A stretch of DNA of 64,000 nucleotides from Dissulfuribacter thermophilus (GTDB lineage: Bacteria; Desulfobacterota; Dissulfuribacteria; Dissulfuribacterales; Dissulfuribacteraceae), in the NCBI RefSeq assembly GCF_001687335.1, contig NZ_MAGO01000005.1, forward strand, positions 147,740 to 211,739, read 5' to 3'. A program made the position numbers and the translations under genes. Below are positions 19,820 through 29,234 of the stretch, one piece after another. The notes beneath the pieces are model-generated. The model did not search any database, was not told the origin of the DNA, and saw nothing but the letters and a program-made list of their open reading frames with translations. The stretch's first letter is position 1. Every line of letters starts with the position of its first letter.

Positions 19820-20281
19820 ATGAAATTTCAATCCGCGGCCTTTGATCACATGGGAGAAATACCTGAAAAATACACCTGCGACGGTCAGGACATCTCCCCT
19901 CCCCTATCATGGGATGACCTCCCAGAAGGCACTAGGTCGCTGGTCCTCATCGTCGATGATCCAGATGCCCCAGACCCCAAGGCCCCGAAAATGACATGGG
20001 TCCACTGGCTCCTTTACAACATCCCTCCTACGACAAAAGGCCTTGAAGAGGGGATAAGCACCTTTCCCAAAGGGACCCTTCATGGTAAAAACGACTGGAG
20101 ACGTACTGGCTACGGTGGTCCATGCCCGCCTATAGGACGCCACCGCTACTTTTTTAAGCTATATGCCCTTGATACTGTCCTGCCTGATCTAAAAATCTCC
20201 GACAAAAAGGCCCTGGAATCCGCAATGAAGGGCCACATTATAGAAAGGGCAGAGCTTATTGGGACATACCAGCGTAAATGA
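19820..20281 (+). CDS. YbhB/YbcL-type PEBP (Raf-kinase-inhibitor-like) protein
   Basis: 153 residues from ATG 19820, which has AAAGGAG about 7 bases upstream. PEBP signature elements DPDAPDPKAPKMTWVHWLLYN and CPPIGRHRYFFKLYAL are intact, with the anion-binding Asp and His. The reading frame is open upstream and encodes a hydrophobic stretch ending in LLIVTCHPVSSG, like a lipoprotein signal peptide. It only has TTG 19772 or rare starts, so a secreted form is possible but not favoured. Molecular function in bacteria is unknown. Confidence 0.85.
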   Translation: MKFQSAAFDHMGEIPEKYTCDGQDISPPLSWDDLPEGTRSLVLIVDDPDAPDPKAPKMTWVHWLLYNIPPTTKGLEEGISTFPKGTLHGKNDWRRTGYGGPCPPIGRHRYFFKLYALDTVLPDLKISDKKALESAMKGHIIERAELIGTYQRK

Positions 20282-20339
20282 CAGCCTGTCTGTTTTTAGC
20301 ACTCTCCATCGCTTGCTAACAAAAAACCTATGAGCTATA

Positions 20340-22322
20340 TTGGGTTTAAAATTTTTTAACCGTTCTTTTAAAAAAGTAGTATTGGTGGGCAATACGGCAT
20401 TGATAGCACCAAAGAGTAAAATAGGCCTTTATTTTTTACCTGGAGAGCCCTTTGAAACTATTAAATCCATAGTTCTGGGCATGGGCCATGAGTTTGTCCA
20501 GGACTTTGAAGCCTTTGAAAGTGGGGCAAATAGGCCAAGTCTACTCCCTGATATGGCCATTATGGACGAACACCATGCTTCAATCCTAGAATCCCACAAC
20601 AGATCCCGGAACTTTTGTCAAAAATGTCCATCATTCCTCCCCATGCTCGTGGCATTGTGGAATCCGCAGCTAATAAGCCTATACATTCAAAAGGGTTTTC
20701 ACGATTGCATACGTCTTCCCTTTGAAAAGACAGAGGTTGAATCACGGATTATTACTTTTTTGGCCCTTAAAAATAGGGCCAAACAACTTTTTGGGAAGCT
20801 TGAAAGCCAAAAACACCTCTTGTCCACTGCCCTTCAAAAGGTAGACGAGGCAGTAGTCATAACTAGTGCCTCCGGAGATATCGTGTATGCCAATGATTCA
20901 TTCAAAGACCTTACAGGCCATGGAACAGATGAACTTCTGAAAATAAACCTCAGCAATATAATTTTTAATGAAGACCTTCCAGAAACCGCCTCCAAGGACA
21001 GCGTCCACGGATTCATAGTCAACGGAAATGTCAGGAGGGGTACCTTAAGGCTAAAAAGGGCAGACGGTACATGTATTGAAATGGACGCGAGTATCACTCC
21101 ATTTACCGATAGCTCTTTAAAAGGCCTATACTATGTGTACGTCTTGAGGGATATCAGTGAAAAACGCCTCATAGAGGCCCGTACCATTCAGGCCCAAAAA
21201 CTCGAGGCATTAGGGGTTTTGGCTGGGGGAATCGCCCATGACTTCAATAACATACTGACTCCAATCATCGGATATGCAGAACTTTTGAGGACTTTCCCCC
21301 ACAAAGAAGGGGAGTTTCTAGAGGAAGTTGACCAGATCCTAAAGGCCGCAACAAGGGCAAAGGAATTGGTGGGAGAACTGCTAAGCTTTTCCAGACAGCA
21401 AGATGAGCCTAAGAGGCTCATAAATCCCGTCCCGATCCTAAAAGAGGCCTTAAAACTCCTGAGAGCCGCAGTACCAGATAACATAAATATTGTTCAGGAC
21501 ATCGATCAGAACACTCCCAAGATCTTCCTCAGCCCAGTACATCTCCACCAGATTATAATGAACTTGGTAATAAATGCCTATCAGGCCATTGGAGACAGAC
21601 AGGGCCGCATAGAGGTAACCCTTGAAAACATAGAAGTAGACGAATTCAGTGCCCGCACACATCCAGGCCTAAAACCTGGTCCCCATGTGAGACTCAGCGT
21701 CAGCGACAATGGTCCAGGCATTCCAGCATCTTTCCTCCACAGGATCTTTGATCCGTATTTTACTACTAAGGAAGAAGGAAAGGGAACTGGCCTAGGTCTT
21801 AGCGTGGTCCACAATATTCTTAAAAATGCCAACGGAATGGTGACTGTTTATAGTGAAGAGGGTAAAGGCGCCACTTTTAGGTGCTATTTTCCCGCACTAA
21901 AGGCCGAAGGCAAGGTTCAGATAGAGGAATGGAGTCAAACCCAGCCCTGTTCTTTGGGGCTAAGGGTCATGCTCGTTGACGATGATGAGATGAATCTCGT
22001 TATTACAAATAAGATGTTTAATCATCTCGGATGCATTGTCCAGGCCTTTACCGATCCAAATGAGGCATTAAATACATTTAAGAAAGCCCCTAAAGGCTTT
22101 GACCTCGTATTCACAGACCAGGTAATGCCAAAAATGAATGGCACGGACCTCTCAAAGGCCCTGCGGATGATAGAAAAAAATATTCCTATCATAATCTCTA
22201 GCGGCTACATAGCTGCTCTCAGAAAACAGGCCCTTACTGAAGCTGGTGTCAACGAAGTCCTTTCAAAACCATTTACTCTGTTACAACTAAAAGACACTCT
22301 AATCAGAATAATGAAAAAGTAA
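20340..22322 (+). CDS. Cytoplasmic hybrid histidine kinase (pseudo-receiver, PAS, HisKA, HATPase, receiver)
   Basis: 660 residues without membrane helices. Residues about 25-150 resemble a degenerate receiver (ends CIRLPFEKTEVESRI). A PAS domain covers about 165-280, then HisKA with the phospho-acceptor His in AGGIAHDFNNIL, and HATPase with N, G1 (DNGPGIP) and G2 ([10 protein letters not shown]) boxes. A C-terminal receiver has an acidic pocket (VDDDE) and acceptor Asp in LVFTDQVMP. The listed start is TTG; no clear ribosome site exists, so the first 15 residues are uncertain. No partner regulator is adjacent. Confidence 0.88.
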   Translation: MGLKFFNRSFKKVVLVGNTALIAPKSKIGLYFLPGEPFETIKSIVLGMGHEFVQDFEAFESGANRPSLLPDMAIMDEHHASILESHNRSRNFCQKCPSFLPMLVALWNPQLISLYIQKGFHDCIRLPFEKTEVESRIITFLALKNRAKQLFGKLESQKHLLSTALQKVDEAVVITSASGDIVYANDSFKDLTGHGTDELLKINLSNIIFNEDLPETASKDSVHGFIVNGNVRRGTLRLKRADGTCIEMDASITPFTDSSLKGLYYVYVLRDISEKRLIEARTIQAQKLEALGVLAGGIAHDFNNILTPIIGYAELLRTFPHKEGEFLEEVDQILKAATRAKELVGELLSFSRQQDEPKRLINPVPILKEALKLLRAAVPDNINIVQDIDQNTPKIFLSPVHLHQIIMNLVINAYQAIGDRQGRIEVTLENIEVDEFSARTHPGLKPGPHVRLSVSDNGPGIPASFLHRIFDPYFTTKEEGKGTGLGLSVVHNILKNANGMVTVYSEEGKGATFRCYFPALKAEGKVQIEEWSQTQPCSLGLRVMLVDDDEMNLVITNKMFNHLGCIVQAFTDPNEALNTFKKAPKGFDLVFTDQVMPKMNGTDLSKALRMIEKNIPIIISSGYIAALRKQALTEAGVNEVLSKPFTLLQLKDTLIRIMKK

Positions 22323-22330
22323 GATATTAA

Positions 22331-23656
22331 CTAAAGGACTGTATCTATTGTCTTTCCCTTCAACTTCTCCTTTGCCCCTAGCCTTGCTTCTTTGACTAGG
22401 CTGCCTCCAATGCTATCCGGTGTCTCCTTTCCAAGTACTGCATCAATCGCCTCAAATGCCTCAATATCTTTAGGAAGCCCCTTGGGATAGACCTCACGGT
22501 CTTCATTATTGACCACAAGAAGTTTTGATTTACTGAGGGCCATCACAATAGATTCAAGTTGATCTTCTGGGATCCTGAGTCTTTTTGAAATATGGTCCAG
22601 CCTAGGAGTTGACCTATTAGCAAGGTCTTTGAACACCTCTATGAGTATATCCACTGAAAGGGCTGCCCGTTCCAATGGCATGAGTGCTTGATCGTGGCCA
22701 GGCCTATAGCGTGGCAACGCATAGACTGCATAACTAATCTCTGCCCCTACCAGAAATACTATCCAACCAGCATACAACCACAGGAGAAACAGGGGCAAGG
22801 TAGCAAAAGAGCCATAGATGGCATTATATTTTGCTACCCCTATTTGTAACTTTATATATGCCGCCTGTGTAAAGATCCAGCCCAACGCCCCGATCACTCC
22901 TCCTGAAAGTGCAGGTATGAATGGAACCTTTGTGTTGGGGAGGAATCTGTACATCGCTGTAAAGGTGGAAGCAATCACCGAAAACATGAATAAATTTAAT
23001 AAAAGCGTACCAATCCATGGTGCTGGGAAAAACCTGTGTAAGATGCCTACAAATTTGGGACTTTGAAGAAATGCCATAACTGCCAGGCCAACGTTCACAG
23101 CAAAGGGTAGGAGTATGAGTAACGCCAAATAGTCCATGACCTTCCTTCCAAAGGGGCGCCCACTTGCTGCACGCCAGATCACATTCATTGCGGATTCAAT
23201 GGTCCCAAATAGCGATATAACGGAAAAAAGCATTCCCACTAAGCCGAATGCCCCAAGGGCTGCAAAGTTTGTATTGTCCACGTAGTCAAACACTGTATCT
23301 GCCATGGTCTTGAGGTGTTTTGAAAAAGTGGTTGTCCCATTTTCATGGGGAATGATTGGGGCCTCCTGATAGGCAAGCTGATCGATAAATGCATAGGCTG
23401 CCTCTCTGATTTTGTCTCCGGCCCCCAGCCCCTTTAACACAGCAGTGCCCATTGCAAGAAAGGGAACCATGGAAAGTATGACTGTAAAGGTAAGAGCACT
23501 GGCCCTTAGGGTGACTGCATCCTTTCTAAATTCAATGGTCACTATGTATATGACTCTGAATATGAGCAATAGAAATCTTTTAAGCCCCTTTGCTTCATCA
23601 AAGGAATGGCCCCATATAGTCTTTGTCACACGAGCCAGGGTGCCCTTTTGCACCAA
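22331..23656 (-). CDS. YihY/BrkB-family membrane protein with C-terminal winged-helix-like domain
   Basis: 441 residues. Residues 40-310 contain about six membrane helices and the family motif pattern (ALTFTVILSMVPFLAMG, LLWLYAGWIVFLVGAEISY). This family was once called ribonuclease BN, a name now considered wrong; its function is not settled. The C-terminal 120 residues are soluble and look like a winged helix (HISKRLRIPEDQLESIVMAL). AAGGAGGA precedes either TTG 23656 or GTG 23653. Divergent from the Smr gene. Confidence 0.85.
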   Translation of the reverse strand: MVQKGTLARVTKTIWGHSFDEAKGLKRFLLLIFRVIYIVTIEFRKDAVTLRASALTFTVILSMVPFLAMGTAVLKGLGAGDKIREAAYAFIDQLAYQEAPIIPHENGTTTFSKHLKTMADTVFDYVDNTNFAALGAFGLVGMLFSVISLFGTIESAMNVIWRAASGRPFGRKVMDYLALLILLPFAVNVGLAVMAFLQSPKFVGILHRFFPAPWIGTLLLNLFMFSVIASTFTAMYRFLPNTKVPFIPALSGGVIGALGWIFTQAAYIKLQIGVAKYNAIYGSFATLPLFLLWLYAGWIVFLVGAEISYAVYALPRYRPGHDQALMPLERAALSVDILIEVFKDLANRSTPRLDHISKRLRIPEDQLESIVMALSKSKLLVVNNEDREVYPKGLPKDIEAFEAIDAVLGKETPDSIGGSLVKEARLGAKEKLKGKTIDTVL

Positions 23657-23725
23657 TCCATCCTCCTTGCAATAAGGCAGGAAATATCCTACTTTTTAGC
23701 CATAATAAACAAAAATTGTGTATAT

Positions 23726-24013
23726 ATGCAAGAAAACGAACCAGTAATCTTACCCATAGAAGACGAACTTGATCTCCACACCTTTAATCCAAAGGAGATC
23801 AAACCCCTCTTAGAGGACTATCTTAATGAATGCAGAAAACGCGGGATCCTCGAGGTTCGTATAATACACGGTAAGGGTAAGGGCCAACTTAGACGAACAG
23901 TACATGCCTTAATGGAAAAATTTGACTTTGTCATCTCGTACTTCACTGCCCCTCCAGAAAGAGGAGGCCATGGTGCCACCATAGCCTGGCTCAAGGGATG
24001 GGATAATACCTAA
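23726..24013 (+). CDS. Smr-domain protein
   Basis: 95 residues from ATG 23726, essentially one Smr domain, the small nuclease domain also found at the end of MutS2. It has LDLHTF at the N-side and the characteristic VRIIHGKGKGQLRR followed by a GGHGATI-type end. Stand-alone Smr proteins act on branched DNA or on mRNA at collided ribosomes in studied species; the role here is open. The stop overlaps the opposite gene by 4 bases. Confidence 0.88.
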   Translation: MQENEPVILPIEDELDLHTFNPKEIKPLLEDYLNECRKRGILEVRIIHGKGKGQLRRTVHALMEKFDFVISYFTAPPERGGHGATIAWLKGWDNT

Positions 24014-24405
24014 TCTTTTTCAACTGGGGGTGATGGGGCATCGAGGGCATTACTCAGCCATTCCTTGAGGGCCTGATTTAAGGGGTATACCCCAACACCT
24101 GGCCTCCTTCCTGCCTCCTCTATGGATGACTCCACCAGCTCTCTGGGGACCTCGATCTTTGCGATCTCTTCAACCTCTTTTGAATTTCGCCTAATCAAAG
24201 TGACCCCTGGAGGCTCTTCCCAATCATAAATGACAAAGTAAATGGAGTCTTCATCTCCGCTCCTTGCAAACTCATTTCCCCTAGACCATCCCGCTCCCCA
24301 CTCAAGGTACATATCTATTGCCTTTTCAGGGGTCATTGTCCAATCGATCTTGTTAACGAGCTCCCTCTTTGTCTTTAACTCCTCAATAGTTGTTATCATG
24401 GCCAA
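24010..24405 (-). CDS. Small conserved hypothetical protein (DVU0772-like)
   Basis: 131 residues, acidic, no signal peptide or membrane helix. Features are DWTMTPEKAIDMYLEWGAGW near the start and YFVIYDWEEPPGVTLIRR in the middle. From memory it resembles a small family of Desulfobacterota proteins named after DVU0772, not confirmed here. No function can be assigned. It faces the Smr gene tail to tail and is divergent from the twelve-haem cytochrome. Confidence 0.65.
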   Translation of the reverse strand: MAMITTIEELKTKRELVNKIDWTMTPEKAIDMYLEWGAGWSRGNEFARSGDEDSIYFVIYDWEEPPGVTLIRRNSKEVEEIAKIEVPRELVESSIEEAGRRPGVGVYPLNQALKEWLSNALDAPSPPVEKD

Positions 24406-24530
24406 CCCCTTGAAACGACTTTCAATTAATCTTTATTTTTAAAGAATATATCATCTTATCCTTTCATTCCAAGAAAAAACTTTAGCAAGCTATTTGCCAA
24501 GTGTTTTATTTCAGGGTAGAAATAATTCAT

Positions 24531-26429
24531 ATGGAAAGCAAAAAAATATTGCGGCAAATAGGTTATACAATATTCATAATTTTTGTAGCCTACGGAATTT
24601 GCTGTGCTGACAGTTCCTGTATCGAGTGCCATAAAGGTATAGAGCCTATCATAGACACCCCGCCTATGAAGGATCTGCCGTGCGAATTCTGTCATCAAGG
24701 AGATCCTAAAGAAATAGACATGAAAATGGCCCACGACGGGCTTCTTTCCAATCCCTCGGATTACAGAGTTGTAGACAGGACATGTGGAGTTTGCCACTAC
24801 GATATAGTTCTCTCCTCTAAAAAGAGTCTTCATGCTACCAGCGCTGGAATTATTAGTGGAGCAAGGTGGGCATGGGGAGCACAAAATACCAAAAGGGCCA
24901 TCTATGGCACGTACAACGTGCGCGACACTGATAAGGATATCCCCTCTGAACATGGAGCACTTACCAACTTGAATAAACTCCCACGCTTTAACCCAAAGAG
25001 GCCATTGACTAACAGGAACCACCCTGTTGATGACTATCTGCGCGCGGAATGCCTCAGATGTCACGTATGGTCCAGGGGAGAAGAAAGGCCCGGAGACTAT
25101 AGGGCCAGTGGATGCGCAGCATGTCATGTACTATATTCAGATCAGGGACTGTATGAGGGTAATGATCAGGCCATTTCAAAGGATCGGCCTGGAAGGCCCA
25201 TAACTCACCGGATTACTTCTAAGATCCCAACGTTCCAATGCCTTCACTGTCACAACAGAGGTGATAGGATAGGTACAAATTTCATAGGCACAATGGAATC
25301 AGACGGCTATGGTGCTCCGTGGAGCAGGACTGCTGGAGCTAAAGGAGGTAAAAAGCTTCACGGAAAATACTATAACTATCTTATTCCAGACATCCATTAT
25401 GAAAGGGGAATGGCCTGCATTGACTGCCATACCCAAAATGACATCCATGGAGATGGGAACATCTACTCCAAGAAAGAACAGGCAGTGGAGATTGAGTGCA
25501 CAGACTGCCACGGGACCTTGACCCAGAAAAGCACCCTTTATTCCTCCAGAGGTAAGAGAATTCCATGGATATGGGAAGATAAGGGTAAAATACTCCTTCA
25601 AGGTAAAATTGATGGCAAGATACATGTCATCCCACAGATTAAAGAGATTCTGAACTCCAATAATGATATGGCAAAGACTGCCATGGGAATTCCCGGCCAT
25701 CTCGAAAAACTTGAATGCTATGCCTGCCATGCCAAATGGGCACCTCAGTGTTATGGGTGCCATGTGCAGCAGGACCTTTCCCAAAAGGCAAAGGACTGGA
25801 TTGAATCAAAAAGGTCTGCTGACCTTTCAAAGGCTGGGGAGCGGGGCTACCTGGCGCAATCTGCCTTTAAATGGCGAGAGACTCGATCCTATCTTAGATG
25901 GGACGACCCAACACTTGGAATCAACAGCGAAGGATTGGTTGCCCCCTTCATCCCTGGCTGCCAAGTCATATTTACTCAGATCGGACCAGGCAGTAACTCC
26001 AAGTTCACAAACTATGTATTTACCACTTCAGAAGGCATTTCCGGTATATCCTCAAACCCGCTACAGCCGCACACCATAAGAAAGGAGGCCAGGGGCTGTG
26101 AATCTTGCCATAGCAATAAAAAGGCATTGGGGCTTGGGACTGGGACCTTTATTCCTCAGAAAAACGGCATCCCCATACCATTTGGACTTGATCAAATCGT
26201 AGATGAAAACGGAACCCAGCTTCAGTCTACATCCCATGATGGAGCGCGACCATTTAACAGAGAAGAAATGTCTAAAATCAACAGGATGGGAGTATGTGCA
26301 GACTGCCATAAATTTATGACCGATCCCGTTATATGGAAGCGCATAAAAAAAAGGGTTGGCAGTGCCCAAACACGGAAACTGCATACAAAAGTCCTGAAAC
26401 ACCTCATAATCTCTGATGAAAACAACTGA
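24531..26429 (+). CDS. Twelve-haem c-type cytochrome, exported
   Basis: 632 residues from ATG 24531. A short signal peptide (hydrophobic IGYTIFIIFVAYGI) precedes twelve CXXCH haem motifs: CIECH, CEFCH, CGVCH, CLRCH, CAACH, CLHCH, CIDCH, CTDCH, CYACH, CYGCH, CESCH, CADCH. The spacing is irregular: hemes 1-10 lie in the first two thirds, then about 120 residues without haem, then two more. It does not match the known octahaem tetrathionate reductase, OmcS-type or NrfH arrangement that I know. It is likely a periplasmic or outer-surface electron carrier or enzyme. A membrane protein follows after 17 bases. Confidence 0.88.
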   Translation: MESKKILRQIGYTIFIIFVAYGICCADSSCIECHKGIEPIIDTPPMKDLPCEFCHQGDPKEIDMKMAHDGLLSNPSDYRVVDRTCGVCHYDIVLSSKKSLHATSAGIISGARWAWGAQNTKRAIYGTYNVRDTDKDIPSEHGALTNLNKLPRFNPKRPLTNRNHPVDDYLRAECLRCHVWSRGEERPGDYRASGCAACHVLYSDQGLYEGNDQAISKDRPGRPITHRITSKIPTFQCLHCHNRGDRIGTNFIGTMESDGYGAPWSRTAGAKGGKKLHGKYYNYLIPDIHYERGMACIDCHTQNDIHGDGNIYSKKEQAVEIECTDCHGTLTQKSTLYSSRGKRIPWIWEDKGKILLQGKIDGKIHVIPQIKEILNSNNDMAKTAMGIPGHLEKLECYACHAKWAPQCYGCHVQQDLSQKAKDWIESKRSADLSKAGERGYLAQSAFKWRETRSYLRWDDPTLGINSEGLVAPFIPGCQVIFTQIGPGSNSKFTNYVFTTSEGISGISSNPLQPHTIRKEARGCESCHSNKKALGLGTGTFIPQKNGIPIPFGLDQIVDENGTQLQSTSHDGARPFNREEMSKINRMGVCADCHKFMTDPVIWKRIKKRVGSAQTRKLHTKVLKHLIISDENN

Positions 26430-26446
26430 TATTCTAGGGGAAGACG

Positions 26447-26926
26447 ATGTTGAGAGACGATATTGAAAAAAAGATCGAAGGTCTTTTAAAAAAGGGAAAA
26501 TCCAGACGCCAGATTGTCAAAATACTGAAGGATGAAGTTGAGCCTGCTAAGCTCCTCTTTTACCTAAACAATATGCCTGACCCAAAAGACAAAGAGAAAT
26601 ACGTCATTATAAACTTTTTTCTCTTAGGCCTCCTGGCCTTTATTACCGCAAGAAAGGTGGCAATGGCATTTTCCTTTGGAGGGTTCGACATCTATGCCAT
26701 TCTCGCCCTTGTGGTGCCCGTGATCAATATCTATATCTTTATGGAGATAAGCAGATTTCGAAGGATCGGCTACCAATTCCTAGCAGTTCTGTCCTCACTA
26801 TCCCTAATAAACCCGGAAAATCACCAGGTGCCTGAAGTCTTGTTATTACCTGCTATGGCAGGACTCTCTGGCTTCCTCTACATCAAGATGTTTCCCAAAA
26901 AGAATCTAATTAAAGACGTCCCTTGA
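26447..26926 (+). CDS. Small membrane protein of unknown function
   Basis: 159 residues. A charged N-terminal 55 residues (coiled or helix-turn-like, KKGKSRRQIVKILKDEV) precedes about four hydrophobic segments (about 54-70, 80-100, 105-122, 130-150). It lacks haem or cysteine motifs. AGGGGAAG lies before the ATG. It sits 17 bases after the twelve-haem cytochrome, so it may anchor or connect it to the membrane (inference). Overlaps the opposite gene by 21 bases. Confidence 0.65.
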   Translation: MLRDDIEKKIEGLLKKGKSRRQIVKILKDEVEPAKLLFYLNNMPDPKDKEKYVIINFFLLGLLAFITARKVAMAFSFGGFDIYAILALVVPVINIYIFMEISRFRRIGYQFLAVLSSLSLINPENHQVPEVLLLPAMAGLSGFLYIKMFPKKNLIKDVP

Positions 26927-27769
26927 GCAAGCAATGGAATCGAGCCAGGCCTCAACCTCTTTTTTAAATATTTTGTAAAAACGCTCGGATCCGCCAAGCC
27001 CCGTCCTTCCAAAGGTATAGTTCACCTCTAAAAAGAGAGGTTCCTCTCCTCTAAAACACACATCAAATCCCGCAAGGTTAATTCCCGTCTTTTTGCACAG
27101 GGAAACAACCATCTCCTCTCCTTTTTTTACCAAATGTGGGTCTTCGCCCTTTATGACCCTGGCACCCTGGGCCAGATTTGAGTAAAAGGCGCCGGAGGCG
27201 GCCTCCCTCCAATAGCTCTCTACATGGCTACCTATGACTACGACTCTCAAGGTCCTGTCAATCCCCTCAATATATTCTTGGATAACAAATCCAAAACGCC
27301 CTTGAAACTCCTCCTTCTTCAATATCTCAATAACCTTATTAAGCCCTTCTTGATCCTCTATAAGCCAGGTCCCCCTGCCCTCTCCTCCATGATTTGACTT
27401 TATTACAAATGGCATTGGAGGAAGGCTGAAAGGTGGCTTTCCCATCTCTTCGTGGTCGCCAAGGAGGGACACAAGCCTGGGGAAAACTGTAGTCTTTGGA
27501 TGAGGGGCCTTTAAGGACCAAAAAAGCATTGCATCGCCCACCTTTCCCTCCCACTTGAACCTAATATCATAGTTTGGAAAGGTATTTGGGCATATTGCCT
27601 TTACAAAAAAATAAAATTCCCGGGATATGGCCTGGGGCAAGATAACGGCCCTTGCAGATCTAAGCTCTTTTAAAACGGCCTCGTCCATCCAGTGATTAAC
27701 CCAGATGAATCTATCTCCTGGGAATATTGGGTTAAAACTTACCACATGGCACCTTGCCTGCTGCAACAT
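26906..27769 (-). CDS. ATP-grasp (RimK/GshB-like) protein
   Basis: 287 residues. The ATP-grasp fold shows as FVIKSNHGGEGRGTWLI (ATP-binding loop), FVIQEYIEGIDRTLRVVVIG, and the metal-binding FLEVNYTFGRTGLGG near the end. Such enzymes join a carboxylate to an amine or thiol using ATP; the substrate cannot be told. It stands alone between a convergent membrane gene and the APC permease. AAAGGA precedes the ATG. Confidence 0.82.
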   Translation of the reverse strand: MLQQARCHVVSFNPIFPGDRFIWVNHWMDEAVLKELRSARAVILPQAISREFYFFVKAICPNTFPNYDIRFKWEGKVGDAMLFWSLKAPHPKTTVFPRLVSLLGDHEEMGKPPFSLPPMPFVIKSNHGGEGRGTWLIEDQEGLNKVIEILKKEEFQGRFGFVIQEYIEGIDRTLRVVVIGSHVESYWREAASGAFYSNLAQGARVIKGEDPHLVKKGEEMVVSLCKKTGINLAGFDVCFRGEEPLFLEVNYTFGRTGLGGSERFYKIFKKEVEAWLDSIACSRDVFN

Positions 27770-27938
27770 TCTATCCTTTCTGTACTCGATTAAAGAGCAC
27801 CCTGAAATCCCAGTTGAATTTATACATGCCGCTTAACCACGCTACTTGAAGAAAGGCATCTTTTTTATAACACTCTCCCATATTCTAAGTCCAGGCCTTC
27901 GGTAAGATGTCTAATAAGCATCCTCACAACTATGGTTT

Positions 27939-29234
27939 CTATACTTTCCTCAATATCAGGCGCCTCTTACTAAATATTAACTCGGCCACTATGACTGCCA
28001 GATAAAATGCCCCGATCCAAGTCAGCGCCTTAAAATCAGTGCGCCAGAGATAGACTATGAGGACCAGCCAACTTGCTCCGCTCAATATCAGTCCTGTTAG
28101 GGGTATGCCCACACTGATTTTTATTCGGTCCCTTAATTTCATGGCCGCTCCATTGATGCCCACAAAGGTTAGCAAAAAAGTAGAGCTTGCAAAAGAAGAT
28201 ATTATGGAAAGATTCGTAGTATTTACAAAGATGATGGTCACTACCGTAATAAATATTAGGCTTACATAAGGGATATCTTTAGACCTTTCTCTATAGGAAA
28301 ACACCTTGGGCAGATCCTTTTCTTGTGCCATTACCATGCCCAGCCTTGCAGTACCAAAAAGAGTTGCGTTAATGGCAGAGGCAGTGGAGAGAAGCGCTCC
28401 AAGACCGATCAGCGTAAAACCAGCCTGTCCGAGAAATGGCTTTGCAGCTACAGCAAGGGCATATTCCTTGTATTTCTTGATGTCTTCAGGCGTAAGATTG
28501 CCGACCGCTACCAGTGAAACAATGAAGTATATGATAGCAGTTATTATTATGGCTATCATTATGCCTCTTGCCAGATCCTTCTCTGGATTTTTCATTTCAT
28601 TTACTGCGTTTGGGATGAGCTCAAACCCTTCGTATGCCACAAAAATCAGGGCTGCCCCCATAAGAATACCACTAGTACCTTTATTTATTATAGGAAAGAT
28701 GTTTTCGGGTTTCATAAACACGAGGCCAGCCACGGCAAATAGTCCCAATATGAGTACCTTGATTATGACGATTATATCTTCGGTTTTGCCTGCGGCCTGT
28801 ACGCCATAGAGGTTTACCCCAAGGAAGAGCAGGAGGATGAAAGTTTCAAGTACGTGATGTATGACCTCTGTGCCTCCTAACATTGCAGTTCCATATACAC
28901 CAAAAGTAAAGGCATAGAGAGCCAGTGTCCCAATATAACCTGTAATAAGGAGCCAACCACCTATCCCCGCAATATTTTTGCTTTTAAATGCGTGCTCCAG
29001 ATAAGTGAAACTACCTCCATCGTCCCTAAAACATAGGCCGAGCCTAGAATAGGACATGCCAGTAATGAGCGCGATTACTGCGCCAAGACTGAAGGCTAAA
29101 GGAGCGGCATGGCCAGAGAGCGCAACTGAAAGTCCAAGAACAGAGAAGATACCTCCTCCCACCATTCCACCAACACCAATGGCAATTAGTTCCCTGAGTC
29201 CAAGTTTTTCTGTATCTGTATTTCGTTGGCTCAT
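27939..29234 (-). CDS. APC-family amino acid/polyamine permease
   Basis: 431 residues, about 12 membrane helices. The N-terminal signature ELIAIGVGGMVGGGIFSVLG is the substrate-binding GxGxxxGxGIF-type loop of TM1, and TM6 has FVAYEGFELIPNAVNE. Family members are proton- or substrate-exchanging transporters; specificity cannot be read. AGGTGA precedes the ATG. Candidate sigma54-like sequence upstream is weak. Confidence 0.88.
   Translation of the reverse strand: MSQRNTDTEKLGLRELIAIGVGGMVGGGIFSVLGLSVALSGHAAPLAFSLGAVIALITGMSYSRLGLCFRDDGGSFTYLEHAFKSKNIAGIGGWLLITGYIGTLALYAFTFGVYGTAMLGGTEVIHHVLETFILLLFLGVNLYGVQAAGKTEDIIVIIKVLILGLFAVAGLVFMKPENIFPIINKGTSGILMGAALIFVAYEGFELIPNAVNEMKNPEKDLARGIMIAIIITAIIYFIVSLVAVGNLTPEDIKKYKEYALAVAAKPFLGQAGFTLIGLGALLSTASAINATLFGTARLGMVMAQEKDLPKVFSYRERSKDIPYVSLIFITVVTIIFVNTTNLSIISSFASSTFLLTFVGINGAAMKLRDRIKISVGIPLTGLILSGASWLVLIVYLWRTDFKALTWIGAFYLAVIVAELIFSKRRLILRKV

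Noticed and set aside
24399..24414. TGGCCAACCCCTTGAA as a sigma54 promoter for the twelve-haem cytochrome
   Set aside because: The -12 lacks GC, the site lies over the start codon of an opposite gene, and no activator site was seen.
24456..25127. 223-codon reverse ORF opposite the cytochrome
   Set aside because: Its content is the antisense of haem-motif-rich codons; no start signal or family features.
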